A stretch of DNA of 64,000 bases from UBA1479 sp040218445 (GTDB lineage: Bacteria > Pseudomonadota > Alphaproteobacteria > Rhodospirillales > Casp-alpha2). Location of the stretch: contig JAVJRK010000003.1 in the NCBI GenBank assembly GCA_040218445.1, positions 1 to 64,000 on the forward strand, read 5' to 3'. The stretch's first letter is position 1. Every line of letters begins with the position of its first letter. The notes under the pieces are model-generated. The model saw only the letters and a list, made by a program, of their open reading frames with translations, did no database searches and was not told where the DNA came from. Made by a program: the position numbers and the translations under genes. This document shows positions 51,181-60,237 of the stretch, in pieces.

Positions 51181-51280
51181 AGCACGTCAGGCTGGCCCGG
51201 CCAAAGGCGGCGCCGTGCCAACCATCTGGGCCGCGCCAAGCCGACCATGCCAGCCCTTGGCGCGGGCCTGTGTCCCAGGC

Positions 51281-51325
51281 AAAAAAGATGCGGCAGTCCC
51301 TAAGGACTGCCGCGCCTTGTTGTTC
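51281..51325. terminator. Bidirectional terminator
   Basis: GCGGCAGTCC (51290-51299) and GGACTGCCGC (51304-51313) form a perfect 10-bp stem with a CTAA loop. On the minus strand it is followed by ATCTTTTTTG, a strong T-run for the DUF465 gene; on the plus strand by GCCTTGTTGTT for the acyl-CoA ligase gene. Confidence 0.85.
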
Positions 51326-51383
51326 CCCAAAAGCATTAAAACGCTTCGCGGCGGAATGCGCCCGCGCAGAAGCGCCGCCGACC

Positions 51384-51554
51384 CTAGTGCCGGGTGGCGA
51401 TACCTGCCATTTGATCTTTGATCTTCAGTTTTTCCTTCTTGAGGGCGTGTATTTCAATGTCGTCGGGGTTCGGTCTTGAGCTTTCCTGTTGGATCATATC
51501 TTCCAGCGTTGAATGACGCGCCTTTAGCGCTTCCAACCGTTCTTCAAGACTCAT
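51384..51554 (-). CDS. YdcH family protein (DUF465)
   Basis: A 56-residue protein, MSLEERLEALKARHSTLEDM at the start and LKKEKLKIKDQMAGI near the end: two helices forming a hairpin, the DUF465/YdcH family. AAGGAG precedes the ATG at 51554. Function unknown. A second member lies at 52973, with pfkA between them. It has its own T-tailed terminator. The 51555-51761 gap is AT-rich and presumably holds its promoter. Confidence 0.85.
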   Translation of the reverse strand: MSLEERLEALKARHSTLEDMIQQESSRPNPDDIEIHALKKEKLKIKDQMAGIATRH

Positions 51555-51761
51555 GGCGACGAACTCCTTCCTCAATGGCGGGCCGTCGGACCAATGACGG
51601 CCCTTTCTAGCGCAGTTGATACAACGTCATCATACTATCTGAAATTGGAACAAAAATAAACCTTCGGGCCCGTAAACGTAATTATATTACCCGTCAATAA
51701 CACCCTGAATCCGCAGTTAATTCCAGGAAAGGGTGGATTTTCCTAGGGGTTATTCACGCCG

Positions 51762-52841
51762 TCAGCGATCGCCCAGGCAAATCCCAAGCCCCCGTGCCGT
51801 GCGTGCCTGCGATCCGTCCAGATCGACGCAGCGCGATCCCGTCGACAGATCGTCCAAGGGCGTGTCGATGGTATCGCCATCGCGCCAGCCGACCAAGCGC
51901 CCGGTCTTGCCCGCCGCCGCCAGATCGACGGCATGGACACCGAAGGCCGAGGCCAGCAGCCGGTCCACGCTGGTTGGCATACCGCCGCGCTGAACGTGGC
52001 CCAATACCGTGACCCGCACGTCGGCGCCGGTCGCATCGGCGATCTTGGCCCCCACGGCCTGACCTGCCCCGCCCGCGTGAAGGCCGCTTGCGTTGCCGGC
52101 GAAACTTTCCTCCCCGGTGCCCGCTTCCCCGGCTGCTTCGGCGCAGACCACCAGTGCATGATTGCGCCCCTGATCCTTCACCGCCGCCAATTTTTGGGCG
52201 ATGACCTCCATGTCATAAGGAATTTCCGGCATCAGGATCACATCGGCACCGCCCGCGATCCCGGCGGCAAGCGCAATATGGCCCGCGTCCCGGCCCATGA
52301 CCTCCAACACCATCACCCGCTGATGGCTGGCCGCCGTGGGCTGCAGGCGGTCCAGGGCCTCGACCGCCGTGGCAACGGCGGTGTGATAACCGATGCACAG
52401 CTCCGTGCCCTGCACGTCGTTGTCGATGGTCTTGGGAATGCCGACAAAGGGAATGCTTCCCTGATCGGCGAGACGTCGGAGGATGCGCATCGACCCATCA
52501 CCGCCGATCCCGATCAGGGCATCGATCTCCAATTGGCCGATCCCGTCCAGAACCTCGGCCGAACGGTCGGTCACGCCGCCCTGCCCGTCGGGATAAGCGA
52601 AGGGATCACCCGTGTTGACCGTGCCCAGCATGGTCCCGCCCTGACGCAGGATATCGCCCGTGAACACGGAAAGATCGAGCGGCCGGGTGCGCACGGGGCG
52701 CTCCATAAGTCCTTTGGTTCCTTGAAGAATACCAACCACTTCGGCCCCGTGACCGGTGACCGCCCGGTACACCACGGCGCGGATGGCCGCGTTCAACCCG
52801 GCGCAATCGCCGCCGCTTGTCAAAACTCCCAGGCGTTTCAT
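51762..52841 (-). CDS. pfkA: 6-phosphofructokinase (mixed-substrate group III type)
   Basis: A 359-residue phosphofructokinase for the committed step of glycolysis. It has LTSGGDCAGLNAAIRA, the nucleotide loop IGGDGSM, the catalytic PKTIDNDVQG, and EVMGRDAGHIALAAGIAGGA. GGDGS (Gly in the position that is Asp in PPi enzymes) points to ATP, whereas Lys in PKTIDND is shared with PPi enzymes, the mix typical of group III. The allosteric C-terminal residues are divergent. It is the only glycolytic gene here apart from gap. Confidence 0.92.
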   Translation of the reverse strand: MKRLGVLTSGGDCAGLNAAIRAVVYRAVTGHGAEVVGILQGTKGLMERPVRTRPLDLSVFTGDILRQGGTMLGTVNTGDPFAYPDGQGGVTDRSAEVLDGIGQLEIDALIGIGGDGSMRILRRLADQGSIPFVGIPKTIDNDVQGTELCIGYHTAVATAVEALDRLQPTAASHQRVMVLEVMGRDAGHIALAAGIAGGADVILMPEIPYDMEVIAQKLAAVKDQGRNHALVVCAEAAGEAGTGEESFAGNASGLHAGGAGQAVGAKIADATGADVRVTVLGHVQRGGMPTSVDRLLASAFGVHAVDLAAAGKTGRLVGWRDGDTIDTPLDDLSTGSRCVDLDGSQARTARGLGICLGDR

Positions 52842-52972
52842 GGCGTGATCCTCTTGGATTCTGTCGGCGTCGCGTCTATAGGATCGTTCCTCATTCTGGT
52901 ATCATGAAATTCAGGCGAACGGAAACGGACGTCGCGGCCATGTCACGGGGCCGCCAACTCCCACGGAGCACC

Positions 52973-53173
52973 ATGGACGATCAGGACGCGTTACGCCGCA
53001 GGCTTGAAGAATTGAAGGTCGAACACCGCGACCTGGACGAGGCCATCAGTCATCTGGCCGATACCCTGCCCTTCGACCAGATCAAGCTGCAGCGGTTGAA
53101 AAAGCGCAAGCTCGTGCTGAAGGACGAGATCGCCCTGCTTGAAGATCAGTTGCTGCCCGACATCATTGCCTGA
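52973..53173 (+). CDS. YdcH family protein (DUF465), second copy
   Basis: A 66-residue DUF465 member with ALRRRLEELKVEHRDLDEAI and LQRLKKRKLVLKDEIALLED, the same two-helix hairpin as the protein at 51384 but a different sequence. The ATG at 52973 follows GGAG. It is divergent from pfkA and converges with the glutathione peroxidase gene 14 bp away. Function unknown; DUF465 proteins are abundant small coiled coils in alphaproteobacteria. Confidence 0.85.
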   Translation: MDDQDALRRRLEELKVEHRDLDEAISHLADTLPFDQIKLQRLKKRKLVLKDEIALLEDQLLPDIIA

Positions 53174-53187
53174 GGTCTTTCGCCGGG

Positions 53188-53739
53188 TTACTGCGGCAGA
53201 ACGGCCTCGACCGCTTTGAGCACCTTTGCCTCGGTCGGCGACGTGGGGGTCGAAAACCAATCGACCAGGCGCCCATCGGGGCCGATCAGGTATTTATGAA
53301 AGTTCCAGCGCGGCTTGGCGATCATGCCCAGTTCATTGCCGGCCCACAGGTAGAACGGATGGGCTTCGTCCCCGGAAACCACGGTTTTCGAGGTCAGGGG
53401 GAAATCGATGTCGAAATTGGCCTGGCAGAAATCCTTGATTTCAGCCTCCGTTCCCGGCTCCTGCCCGCCGAAATCGTTGGACGGCACGCCCAGCAGCACG
53501 AACCCCCTGTCGCGATAGCGTTTCCACAGATCCTGCAATCCCGCGTACTGCGGCGTGAAGCCGCATTGCGAAGCCGTGTTCACGACCATCACGGCCTTTC
53601 CGGTAAAACCGTTCAGGGGAAGCGGCGTGCCGTCGATGGCGGTAAAGCTGAAATCGTGCGCGGTTCTGTCACCAGCCATGGAAGCACCGGTCCATAAAAG
53701 CCCAAGGACGATGCCCAGTATAACGCAGCGGCCCGTCAT
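53188..53739 (-). CDS. Exported glutathione peroxidase
   Basis: A 183-residue thioredoxin-fold peroxidase with an N-terminal signal peptide (CVILGIVLGLLWTGASMAG), which predicts periplasmic location, unlike the cytoplasmic BtuE type. The peroxidatic site is NTASQCGFTPQYAGLQ with a normal cysteine; the catalytic Trp/Asn lie in KPRWNFHKYLIGPDG and the Gln in VPSNDFGGQEPG. In practice such proteins usually depend on thioredoxin-like donors. It is alone on its strand between a DUF465 gene and the SulP gene. Confidence 0.9.
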   Translation of the reverse strand: MTGRCVILGIVLGLLWTGASMAGDRTAHDFSFTAIDGTPLPLNGFTGKAVMVVNTASQCGFTPQYAGLQDLWKRYRDRGFVLLGVPSNDFGGQEPGTEAEIKDFCQANFDIDFPLTSKTVVSGDEAHPFYLWAGNELGMIAKPRWNFHKYLIGPDGRLVDWFSTPTSPTEAKVLKAVEAVLPQ

Positions 53740-53819
53740 GTCGCCCGTCCCTTTCCGCTTGTCCGGATTAATCATAACGTGAATCCGGTCAGAAGATGAA
53801 CCGCCCGGCACGCCGTCTT

Positions 53820-55430
53820 TTAATGGCTGCCGCCCAGAATGCCGGTCTTGACGAAATAATCGACCGCGACGCCGTATTGCGGGTCATCGTCGGAATCCAA
53901 CATCAACTGTCCCGCACGGCTGAGCAGCTGATGGCAATCCCTGGACAGGTGGCGAAGCTGCAAGACCTTGCCGTGAGTTTCGTATTTCATGGCCAGGGCT
54001 TCGATCGCCTGAAGGGCCGATTGGTCCACGACCCGGCTGTTCATGAAATCGATAATGACCAGACCGGGGTCGCTTGCGGGCGTGAACATTTCGTCGAACC
54101 CGTCGGTCGAACCGAAGAACAGCGGGCCTTCGATCTGATAGACCTTGCCGCCCTCGGGCGTCGTATGGGTGGATGCGCGAATGCGGGTGGCGTTGTTCCA
54201 GGCATAGGCCAGGGCCGACACGATCACGCCGACGACCACCGCGACGGCAAGGTCGCTGGCCACGGTAACGACGGTCACCAGCCCCATCACCAGGGCGTCA
54301 GTCAGGGGAATACGGCGCAGAATCAGCAGGCTCTGCCAGGCGAAGGTGCCGATAACGACCATGAACATCACACCGACCAGGGCCGCCAGCGGGATCTGTT
54401 CGATCAGGCTGGACGCGACCAGGATGAAGGCCAGCAGGAAAAGGGCCGCCGAAATGCCCGACAGGCGCGTGCGCCCGCCCGACTGCACGTTGATCATGGA
54501 CTGCCCGATCATAGCGCAGCCGCCCATGCCGCCGAACATGCCCGTGACCGTGTTGGCCAGGCCCTGGGCAACGCATTCCTGGGATGCACCGCCGCGCTTG
54601 CCGGTGGTTTCGCCGACCAGGTTGAGGGTCAGCAGGCTTTCGATCAAACCGATGGCCGCCAGGATCACCGCATAGGGCACGATCACCCGCAAGGTCTCCA
54701 ACGTCAGCGGCACCATGGGAATATGGAACTGCGGCAGGCCGCCCTTGATGGTCGCCAGATCGCCGACCCGGGGCACGTCGATGCCGAACCCGATGACGAT
54801 GCCCGCAACCACCAAAATACCCGCAAGCGGGGCCGGCACGACCGAGGTGATTTTCGGCATCACCCAGATGATCGCCATGGTCAGGGCAACCAAGCCAAGC
54901 ATGACGGCCAAGGGACCGCCGCTCATCCAGACCTTGACCCCGTCGGGTCCCGGCACCTGAAACTGCGACAACTGGGCCAGGAAAATGACGATCGCCAGGC
55001 CGTTGACGAAGCCCATCATGACCGGATGGGGCACCAGGCGGATGAACTTACCCAAGCGGAACAGACCCGCCAGTATTTGCAGCACCCCCATCAGAACCAC
55101 CGTGGCGAACAGGTATTCGACACCGTGACTGGCAACCAGGGCGACCATGACCACCGCCAGCGCCCCGGTCGCACCGGAAATCATGCCCGGCCGCCCGCCG
55201 ATAACCGCCGTGATCAGGCCCACCAGGAAAGCGGCATAAAGCCCGACCAACGGATGCACGCCCGCAACGAAGGAAAAGGCAACCGCTTCCGGCACCAGGG
55301 CCAGGGACACGGTCAGGCCCGACAGCAATTCCGTCTTGATCCGGCCGAACACAAAGCCCGGCGAACCATCACCTTTCCATTCGGCGACAGAGAAACAATC
55401 CGTAAGGGCGGCAAGCAAACGCAGTGACAC
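53820..55430 (-). CDS. SulP-family anion transporter with STAS domain
   Basis: A 536-residue membrane carrier. The SulP N-terminus shows LSGLTVSLALVPEAVAFSFV (transport helix 1) and GLYAAFLVGLITAVIGGRPG; about 11 to 14 helices follow. Residues about 425-530 form a STAS domain (LVIIDFMNSRVVDQSALQAI). Substrates may be sulfate, bicarbonate or dicarboxylates; residues alone do not decide. The GTG at 55430 has no good Shine-Dalgarno, so the true start may be a little downstream. The long open frame on the opposite strand is a shadow. Confidence 0.87.
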   Translation of the reverse strand: MSLRLLAALTDCFSVAEWKGDGSPGFVFGRIKTELLSGLTVSLALVPEAVAFSFVAGVHPLVGLYAAFLVGLITAVIGGRPGMISGATGALAVVMVALVASHGVEYLFATVVLMGVLQILAGLFRLGKFIRLVPHPVMMGFVNGLAIVIFLAQLSQFQVPGPDGVKVWMSGGPLAVMLGLVALTMAIIWVMPKITSVVPAPLAGILVVAGIVIGFGIDVPRVGDLATIKGGLPQFHIPMVPLTLETLRVIVPYAVILAAIGLIESLLTLNLVGETTGKRGGASQECVAQGLANTVTGMFGGMGGCAMIGQSMINVQSGGRTRLSGISAALFLLAFILVASSLIEQIPLAALVGVMFMVVIGTFAWQSLLILRRIPLTDALVMGLVTVVTVASDLAVAVVVGVIVSALAYAWNNATRIRASTHTTPEGGKVYQIEGPLFFGSTDGFDEMFTPASDPGLVIIDFMNSRVVDQSALQAIEALAMKYETHGKVLQLRHLSRDCHQLLSRAGQLMLDSDDDPQYGVAVDYFVKTGILGGSH

Positions 55431-55503
55431 GATCAGATATTCCGTTTTCAGTCTGTGGTGGATTGCGGGGCGGTACCCCGATTGTCATCGGCGGCGGTGG
55501 AAC

Positions 55504-57459
55504 CTAGTCCGCCCGTTTCTTGTTCTTGTTCTTTTTCCGCTTCACCGGGCTTGCGCCCGCCGCGTTGACCCCGCCGGGCTTGGCGCCCTTATGGGCGAAC
55601 TTGCCCTTGGCGGGCTTTTTGCCTTTGGCCTTTTTCTTGGGCCCGTCCCAGGGCTTGTCGCCGGCCCCACCTTTCGGCGGCGGCGGACGGTCGTCGTTGA
55701 AGGCATCGTCCGTGGCGTCCTGGCGGCGAAAGAACTTGCGCTTGGGTGGGCCATCACCGCGGGCCGCGGCCTGCGGATCCCAGTTGCCGCGTTTCTTGCC
55801 CTGATAGGGTTTGCCGCCACCACCGCTGCCGCCCCGCGGGCCGCGCGGACCTTCATCCGGCAGGGTCGGCGTGCCTTCGTGACGGGTGACCTTGATCGTC
55901 TTCTCCATAGTCATATCCGGGCCCAGAACCTCGAGAAACCGGTCGGCGCAATCGGCATTCAGTTCAACGAAGGTTTCCGTATTGAAGATGCGGATCGCAC
56001 CGATCTCATTCTTGGTGATATGGCCGGCGCGGCACAGCATGGGCAGAAGCCAGCGCGGCTCCGCATTGTGCTTGTGACCCACGGAAAGCGAAATCCACAG
56101 CCCGCCCTTGAAAGCATCGCGGCGCCGGGCCGGCTGTTCGGCCGGTGCTGTATCCAGCAATTCCTCGGGCGCCGAGCGGCCCGACATCTGCTGACGTAAA
56201 AAGGCGGCGGCGACCTGCTCGGCGCTATAGCGGCCCAGCAGGTCCTGGGCGAAGGTCTGTTCCTCGTCGGTAAGGGGTTCGCTCAGGACCGGATCGGTAA
56301 GAATGCGTTCCCGGTCGCGGCCGACGATTTCCTCGACCGACGGCGCCTTGCCCCAGGCCGCCTTGACATTGGCATTGTCCAAAAGCCGTTCCGTGCGATA
56401 CCGCGCATTATGCGGCACGATCAGCGTACAGACCCCTTTGCGCCCGGCGCGTCCGGTCCGGCCGCTTCGGTGCAGCAGGGTTTCCCGTGTTTTCGGAATG
56501 TCCGCATGAATCACCAGTTCCAACCCCGGAAGATCGATACCGCGTGCCGCGACATCCGTCGCGATACAGACCCGGGCCCGGCCGTCGCGCATGGCCTGCA
56601 GGGCGTGGCTGCGTTCTTTCTGGCTAAGCTCGCCCGACAGGGCGACCACGGAAAATCCGCGATTGGCGAACCGGCTGGTCATGTGGTTGACCGTTGCCCG
56701 GGTCGCGCAAAAGATCAGCGCACTTTGCGCTTCGTAATAGCGCAGAACGTTGATAATGGCGTTTTCCCGGTCGTTGGGGGCAACCGTCAGGGCCCGGTAT
56801 TCAATATCCAGATGCTGTTTCTGTTCTTCGGTCGTGGCAACCCGCACGGCGTCACGCTGATAGCGCTTGGCAAGCGTCGCGATGGTGCGCGGCACGGTGG
56901 CCGAAAACAGCAGCGTGCGCCGATCCGAAGGGGCGGCATCAAGAATGAATTCCAGATCTTCGCGAAAGCCCAGGTCGAGCATTTCATCGGCTTCGTCCAG
57001 AACCACCGCGCGCAGGGTCGAAAGCCGTAGCGAGCCGCGCTCGATATGGTCACGCAGCCGGCCGGGCGTGCCGACGACGATATGCGCCCCCTTGGAAAGG
57101 GCACGCCGTTCGTTGCCCATGTCCATGCCGCCGATGCAGGACGCCGTGACGGCCCCCGTCAGTTCATACAGCCAATCCAGTTCGCGTTTGACCTGCAGCG
57201 CCAATTCCCGCGTCGGTGCCACGATCAGGGCCAAGGGAACATCGGCCCGCGTGAACCGGTCAGCCCCCCGCAGCAACGTCGGGGCCAGGGCAATCCCGAA
57301 GGCAACGGTCTTGCCCGACCCGGTCTGGGCCGAAACCAAGGCATCCGCATCCGTCAATTCGGGGGCGAGGATCGCCGATTGAACCGGCGTCAGGTCCGTA
57401 TACCCGCGTTTGCTCAACGCTTGGGCCAGCGCCGGAACGACGCCTTCAATTGCGGTCAT
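55504..57459 (-). CDS. DEAD-box ATP-dependent RNA helicase (DeaD/CsdA-like)
   Basis: A 651-residue RNA helicase. Motifs in order: Q motif LTPVQSAIL, I AQTGSGKT, Ia PTRELALQ, II VLDEADEM, III FSAT, IV-VI through IATDVAARGIDLPG and HRSGRTGRAGR. A DbpA-type RNA-binding domain (about 455-535, LWISLSVGHKHNAEPRWLLP) follows, then a long Lys/Gly/Pro-rich tail that likely binds RNA without specificity. It fits the DeaD branch (ribosome assembly, cold adaptation, mRNA decay). Single gene. Confidence 0.92.
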   Translation of the reverse strand: MTAIEGVVPALAQALSKRGYTDLTPVQSAILAPELTDADALVSAQTGSGKTVAFGIALAPTLLRGADRFTRADVPLALIVAPTRELALQVKRELDWLYELTGAVTASCIGGMDMGNERRALSKGAHIVVGTPGRLRDHIERGSLRLSTLRAVVLDEADEMLDLGFREDLEFILDAAPSDRRTLLFSATVPRTIATLAKRYQRDAVRVATTEEQKQHLDIEYRALTVAPNDRENAIINVLRYYEAQSALIFCATRATVNHMTSRFANRGFSVVALSGELSQKERSHALQAMRDGRARVCIATDVAARGIDLPGLELVIHADIPKTRETLLHRSGRTGRAGRKGVCTLIVPHNARYRTERLLDNANVKAAWGKAPSVEEIVGRDRERILTDPVLSEPLTDEEQTFAQDLLGRYSAEQVAAAFLRQQMSGRSAPEELLDTAPAEQPARRRDAFKGGLWISLSVGHKHNAEPRWLLPMLCRAGHITKNEIGAIRIFNTETFVELNADCADRFLEVLGPDMTMEKTIKVTRHEGTPTLPDEGPRGPRGGSGGGGKPYQGKKRGNWDPQAAARGDGPPKRKFFRRQDATDDAFNDDRPPPPKGGAGDKPWDGPKKKAKGKKPAKGKFAHKGAKPGGVNAAGASPVKRKKNKNKKRAD

Positions 57460-57625
57460 GTGACTTCTTTCGGATACGGGGTTTCATGCGCCCGCAAGCG
57501 GTTCGCGCCCCCGGCACATGCGCGTCACCATCCTGGGCGCGACGCAATGCGTGGGGGCGACTTGTAGTTAAAGTAAGGGGGCCTGTAAAGCTACACCAAG
57601 GTATTGGTGCAAATACGGGAAGGTA

Positions 57626-58339
57626 TTAGAGCAAATCCCGATCGGCGGCCGCCAAGGCCGCGTCAGGTGTCATGCCCGGCTCCAACAACGCCACGCCGGT
57701 GCGGGTTTCAAAGAAAATACCCTGCGCCGTATGGGTGGCGCGCATGGCGGCTTCCAATTCATCGGCCTTGCGGCGAGCGCCGTCGATGCCGTCTTCCAGC
57801 ACGACAATCGCGAAATCGTTACCCCCGATGCAACCGGCAATCATCGCCTGATGGCTGTCCGACGACAGAACATCGCAGGTCAGGCGCCGGGCTTCGTCCA
57901 AGGCCGCCAGCCCCTGTGAACGGCGCAGACCGTCCCCATTGACCAGATGCACGAGGATCAACGCCGGGCGGGCCTCTGTCTGTCCCAGGCGGTGAATAAG
58001 CTGGTCCAGTTTGGCAAGGAACCCGCGCCGGTTAAGCGCCGGCACGACCGCGTCGCGGTATTCGTTTTCGCGCGCTTCCTCTAATTCTTCCAGGGCATGG
58101 GCCAATTGATGGCGCAACGGCTCGATTTCCGACGCCACACGTTCCAGAACGTGTTGCGCTTCGGGCGTCAGGCCCTCCATGCCAAGCAGGCCCGACACAT
58201 TGGTCGCCGGTCCTTCGTGGCCGTGTTTGGCTTCTTCTTCCTGCTTCTGGTCTTTCTTGCCGCCGCCTGGGCCGGCGCCACCGCCATGCCCACCGCCAGG
58301 TCCTACCGGCTGGACGGGGGCAACCTGATTCACTTCCAT
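57626..58339 (-). CDS. Degenerate GGDEF-domain protein
   Basis: A 237-residue soluble protein. The first 50 residues are Gly/His/Lys/Glu-rich and disordered. A helix (about 58-95) leads into a GGDEF-like fold: the start DAVVPALNRRGFLAKLDQLI matches the D-x-L-T-G-L-x-N-R-R entry, and the active-site hairpin reads GGNDF (172-176) instead of GG[DE]EF. Loss of the metal-binding Glu/Asp pair predicts no diguanylate cyclase activity; it could be a binding or scaffold protein. AAGGGA precedes the ATG at 58339. Confidence 0.75.
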   Translation of the reverse strand: MEVNQVAPVQPVGPGGGHGGGAGPGGGKKDQKQEEEAKHGHEGPATNVSGLLGMEGLTPEAQHVLERVASEIEPLRHQLAHALEELEEARENEYRDAVVPALNRRGFLAKLDQLIHRLGQTEARPALILVHLVNGDGLRRSQGLAALDEARRLTCDVLSSDSHQAMIAGCIGGNDFAIVVLEDGIDGARRKADELEAAMRATHTAQGIFFETRTGVALLEPGMTPDAALAAADRDLL

Positions 58340-58594
58340 GACCGGATATCCCTTTCCAGCGCCCTTCTGGGCGATCAAACGGACTGCTATAACATTAGGC
58401 TAACCTCATGTGGTTAATAAAGCCTTACATTTCAAGGATATTTTGCCCCCTTGCGGTGTCCGCGCCGGACCATATAATGGCGCGCTTCCCGTCACCGGAA
58501 AGCTTGCACAAAGCCCGGTGACACGTTGGATGCGCAAACTGCCCCCGGACCGGATGTCCGCCCGGGCGGTTGCGACAGGAAGCGAGGAAAGATC

Positions 58595-59110
58595 ATGCCG
58601 GGATCGGCCGCCGACACACCCTTGGTCGGCATCATCATGGGCAGTCAATCGGATTGGGACACCATGCGCCATGCGGCGGATGTGCTGACCGAGCTTGGCG
58701 TGGCACACGAAGTCCGCATCGTATCGGCCCACCGCACACCCGACCGGCTTTATGAATACGCCAAGACAGCAAAGGACCGCGGGATCAAGACGATCATCGC
58801 CGGGGCCGGGGGGGCTGCGCATCTGCCGGGCATGGCGGCGGCCTTGACCCCCCTGCCCGTGTTCGGCGTGCCCGTGGAAAGCAAAGCCCTGAAGGGCATG
58901 GACTCCCTGCTGTCGATCGTCCAAATGCCGGGCGGCGTGCCCGTCGGCACCCTGGCCGTCGGCAAGGCCGGTTCCAAGAACGCGGGCCTGTTGGCGGCTG
59001 CCGTGATCGCCCTGATGGATGACGGCGTCGCGGCCGCGCTTGATAATTTCCGCGCCCAGCAAACCGCCTCGGTCGCCGAAATCCCGACGGACGATCCCAA
59101 GGGCGCCTGA
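58595..59110 (+). CDS. purE: N5-carboxyaminoimidazole ribonucleotide mutase
   Basis: A 171-residue class I PurE that isomerises N5-CAIR to CAIR in purine synthesis. IIMGSQSDWDTMRHAADVL, VRIVSAHRTPDRLYEYA with the catalytic histidine, and AGAGGAAHLPGMAAALT are all present. GAGGAAA precedes the ATG at 58595. purK follows after 2 bp, the standard pair. Confidence 0.97.
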   Translation: MPGSAADTPLVGIIMGSQSDWDTMRHAADVLTELGVAHEVRIVSAHRTPDRLYEYAKTAKDRGIKTIIAGAGGAAHLPGMAAALTPLPVFGVPVESKALKGMDSLLSIVQMPGGVPVGTLAVGKAGSKNAGLLAAAVIALMDDGVAAALDNFRAQQTASVAEIPTDDPKGA

Positions 59111-59112
59111 TC

Positions 59113-60213
59113 ATGACCTCCCGTTCCGTTCATCCGCTGCCCCCCGGCAGCACCATCGGCATCATGGGCGGCGGCCAATTGGGCCGCATGACGGCCCTGG
59201 CGGCGGCTCGCCTGGGCTATCATTGCCACGTTTTCACGCCGGAAACGGCGTCTCCCTGCGAGCAAGTATCAGCAGCGGCGACCATCGCCGATTACGAAGA
59301 CCGCAAGGCGCTTAAATCCTTCGCAGACGCGGTCGATGTCGTGACCTTCGAGTTCGAGAACGTGCCGGCGGAAAGTGCCGAATTCCTGGCGGAACACGCC
59401 TTGGTTCGGCCCGGTGCGCAGTGCCTTGCTATTGCGCAGGACCGGCTGAAGGAAAAGGACTTCGTCAACAAGACCGCCCCCACCACGCCTTACCGCAAGG
59501 TGACCTCGGCCGAAGATCTGGCCAAGGCGGCGGACGAGATCGGCCGCCCGGCGGTGCTCAAGACGTCACGCATGGGTTATGACGGCAAGGGCCAGGTGCT
59601 GATCGCCCCCGATTGCGACTACGCCGCCGCCTGGGCCGAAATGGGCGCCGAGATCGGCATCCTGGAAGCCTTTGTCGACCTTGAATGCGAAGTTTCCGTG
59701 ATCACCGTGCGGTCGCCGCACGGCGGGTGGGCGACCTATCCGGCGGTTGAAAACCGTCATGTGAACCATATTCTGGACACGACCATCGCACCGGCACGCC
59801 TATCCAAGGATCTGGCCGATCAGGCCGTCGCCATTGCCCACGACTTGGCCGATGCACTGGATTTGGTGGGATTGTTGGCGGTCGAGATGTTCGTGACGCG
59901 GGATCAGCGCATTCTGGTCAACGAAATGGCGCCACGTCCCCATAATTCCGGGCATTGGACCATGGATGCCTGCGCCACCAGTCAATTCGAACAATTGGTG
60001 CGCGCGGTCTGCGGCCTGCCGCTTGGGTCCGTCAACTGCCATCATGACGCGGTGATGAAGAACCTGATCGGCGATGACGTGAAAAGCTGGCCCGACCTGC
60101 TGGCCGATCCGGGCGCGCGCCTGCATCTATACGGCAAGGCAGAGGCCCGCCCCGGGCGCAAGATGGGCCACGTCAATCGTCTCTATCCCAAAGGGAAATT
60201 GCCCAACGGCTAA
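59113..60213 (+). CDS. purK: N5-carboxyaminoimidazole ribonucleotide synthase
   Basis: A 366-residue ATP-grasp enzyme making N5-CAIR from AIR, bicarbonate and ATP. GIMGGGQLGRMTALAAARLG (N-domain), VVTFEFENVPAE, LKTSRMGYDGKGQVLI (ATP loop), VDLECEVSVITVRSPHG and VNEMAPRPHNSGHWTMDAC are canonical. The two-base gap from purE implies co-translation. Confidence 0.97.
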   Translation: MTSRSVHPLPPGSTIGIMGGGQLGRMTALAAARLGYHCHVFTPETASPCEQVSAAATIADYEDRKALKSFADAVDVVTFEFENVPAESAEFLAEHALVRPGAQCLAIAQDRLKEKDFVNKTAPTTPYRKVTSAEDLAKAADEIGRPAVLKTSRMGYDGKGQVLIAPDCDYAAAWAEMGAEIGILEAFVDLECEVSVITVRSPHGGWATYPAVENRHVNHILDTTIAPARLSKDLADQAVAIAHDLADALDLVGLLAVEMFVTRDQRILVNEMAPRPHNSGHWTMDACATSQFEQLVRAVCGLPLGSVNCHHDAVMKNLIGDDVKSWPDLLADPGARLHLYGKAEARPGRKMGHVNRLYPKGKLPNG

Positions 60214-60237
60214 GGCCTGCCTTAGGCAAAGTCTGGA

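Noticed and set aside
53188..53739. Selenocysteine-containing glutathione peroxidase
   Set aside because: The active-site codon in TASQCGF is a normal cysteine codon; no in-frame TGA is involved.
53796..55427. 543-codon plus-strand ORF opposite the SulP transporter
   Set aside because: It is extremely Gln/His/Asp/Gly-rich, the reverse complement of a membrane protein; the SulP frame has all family motifs.
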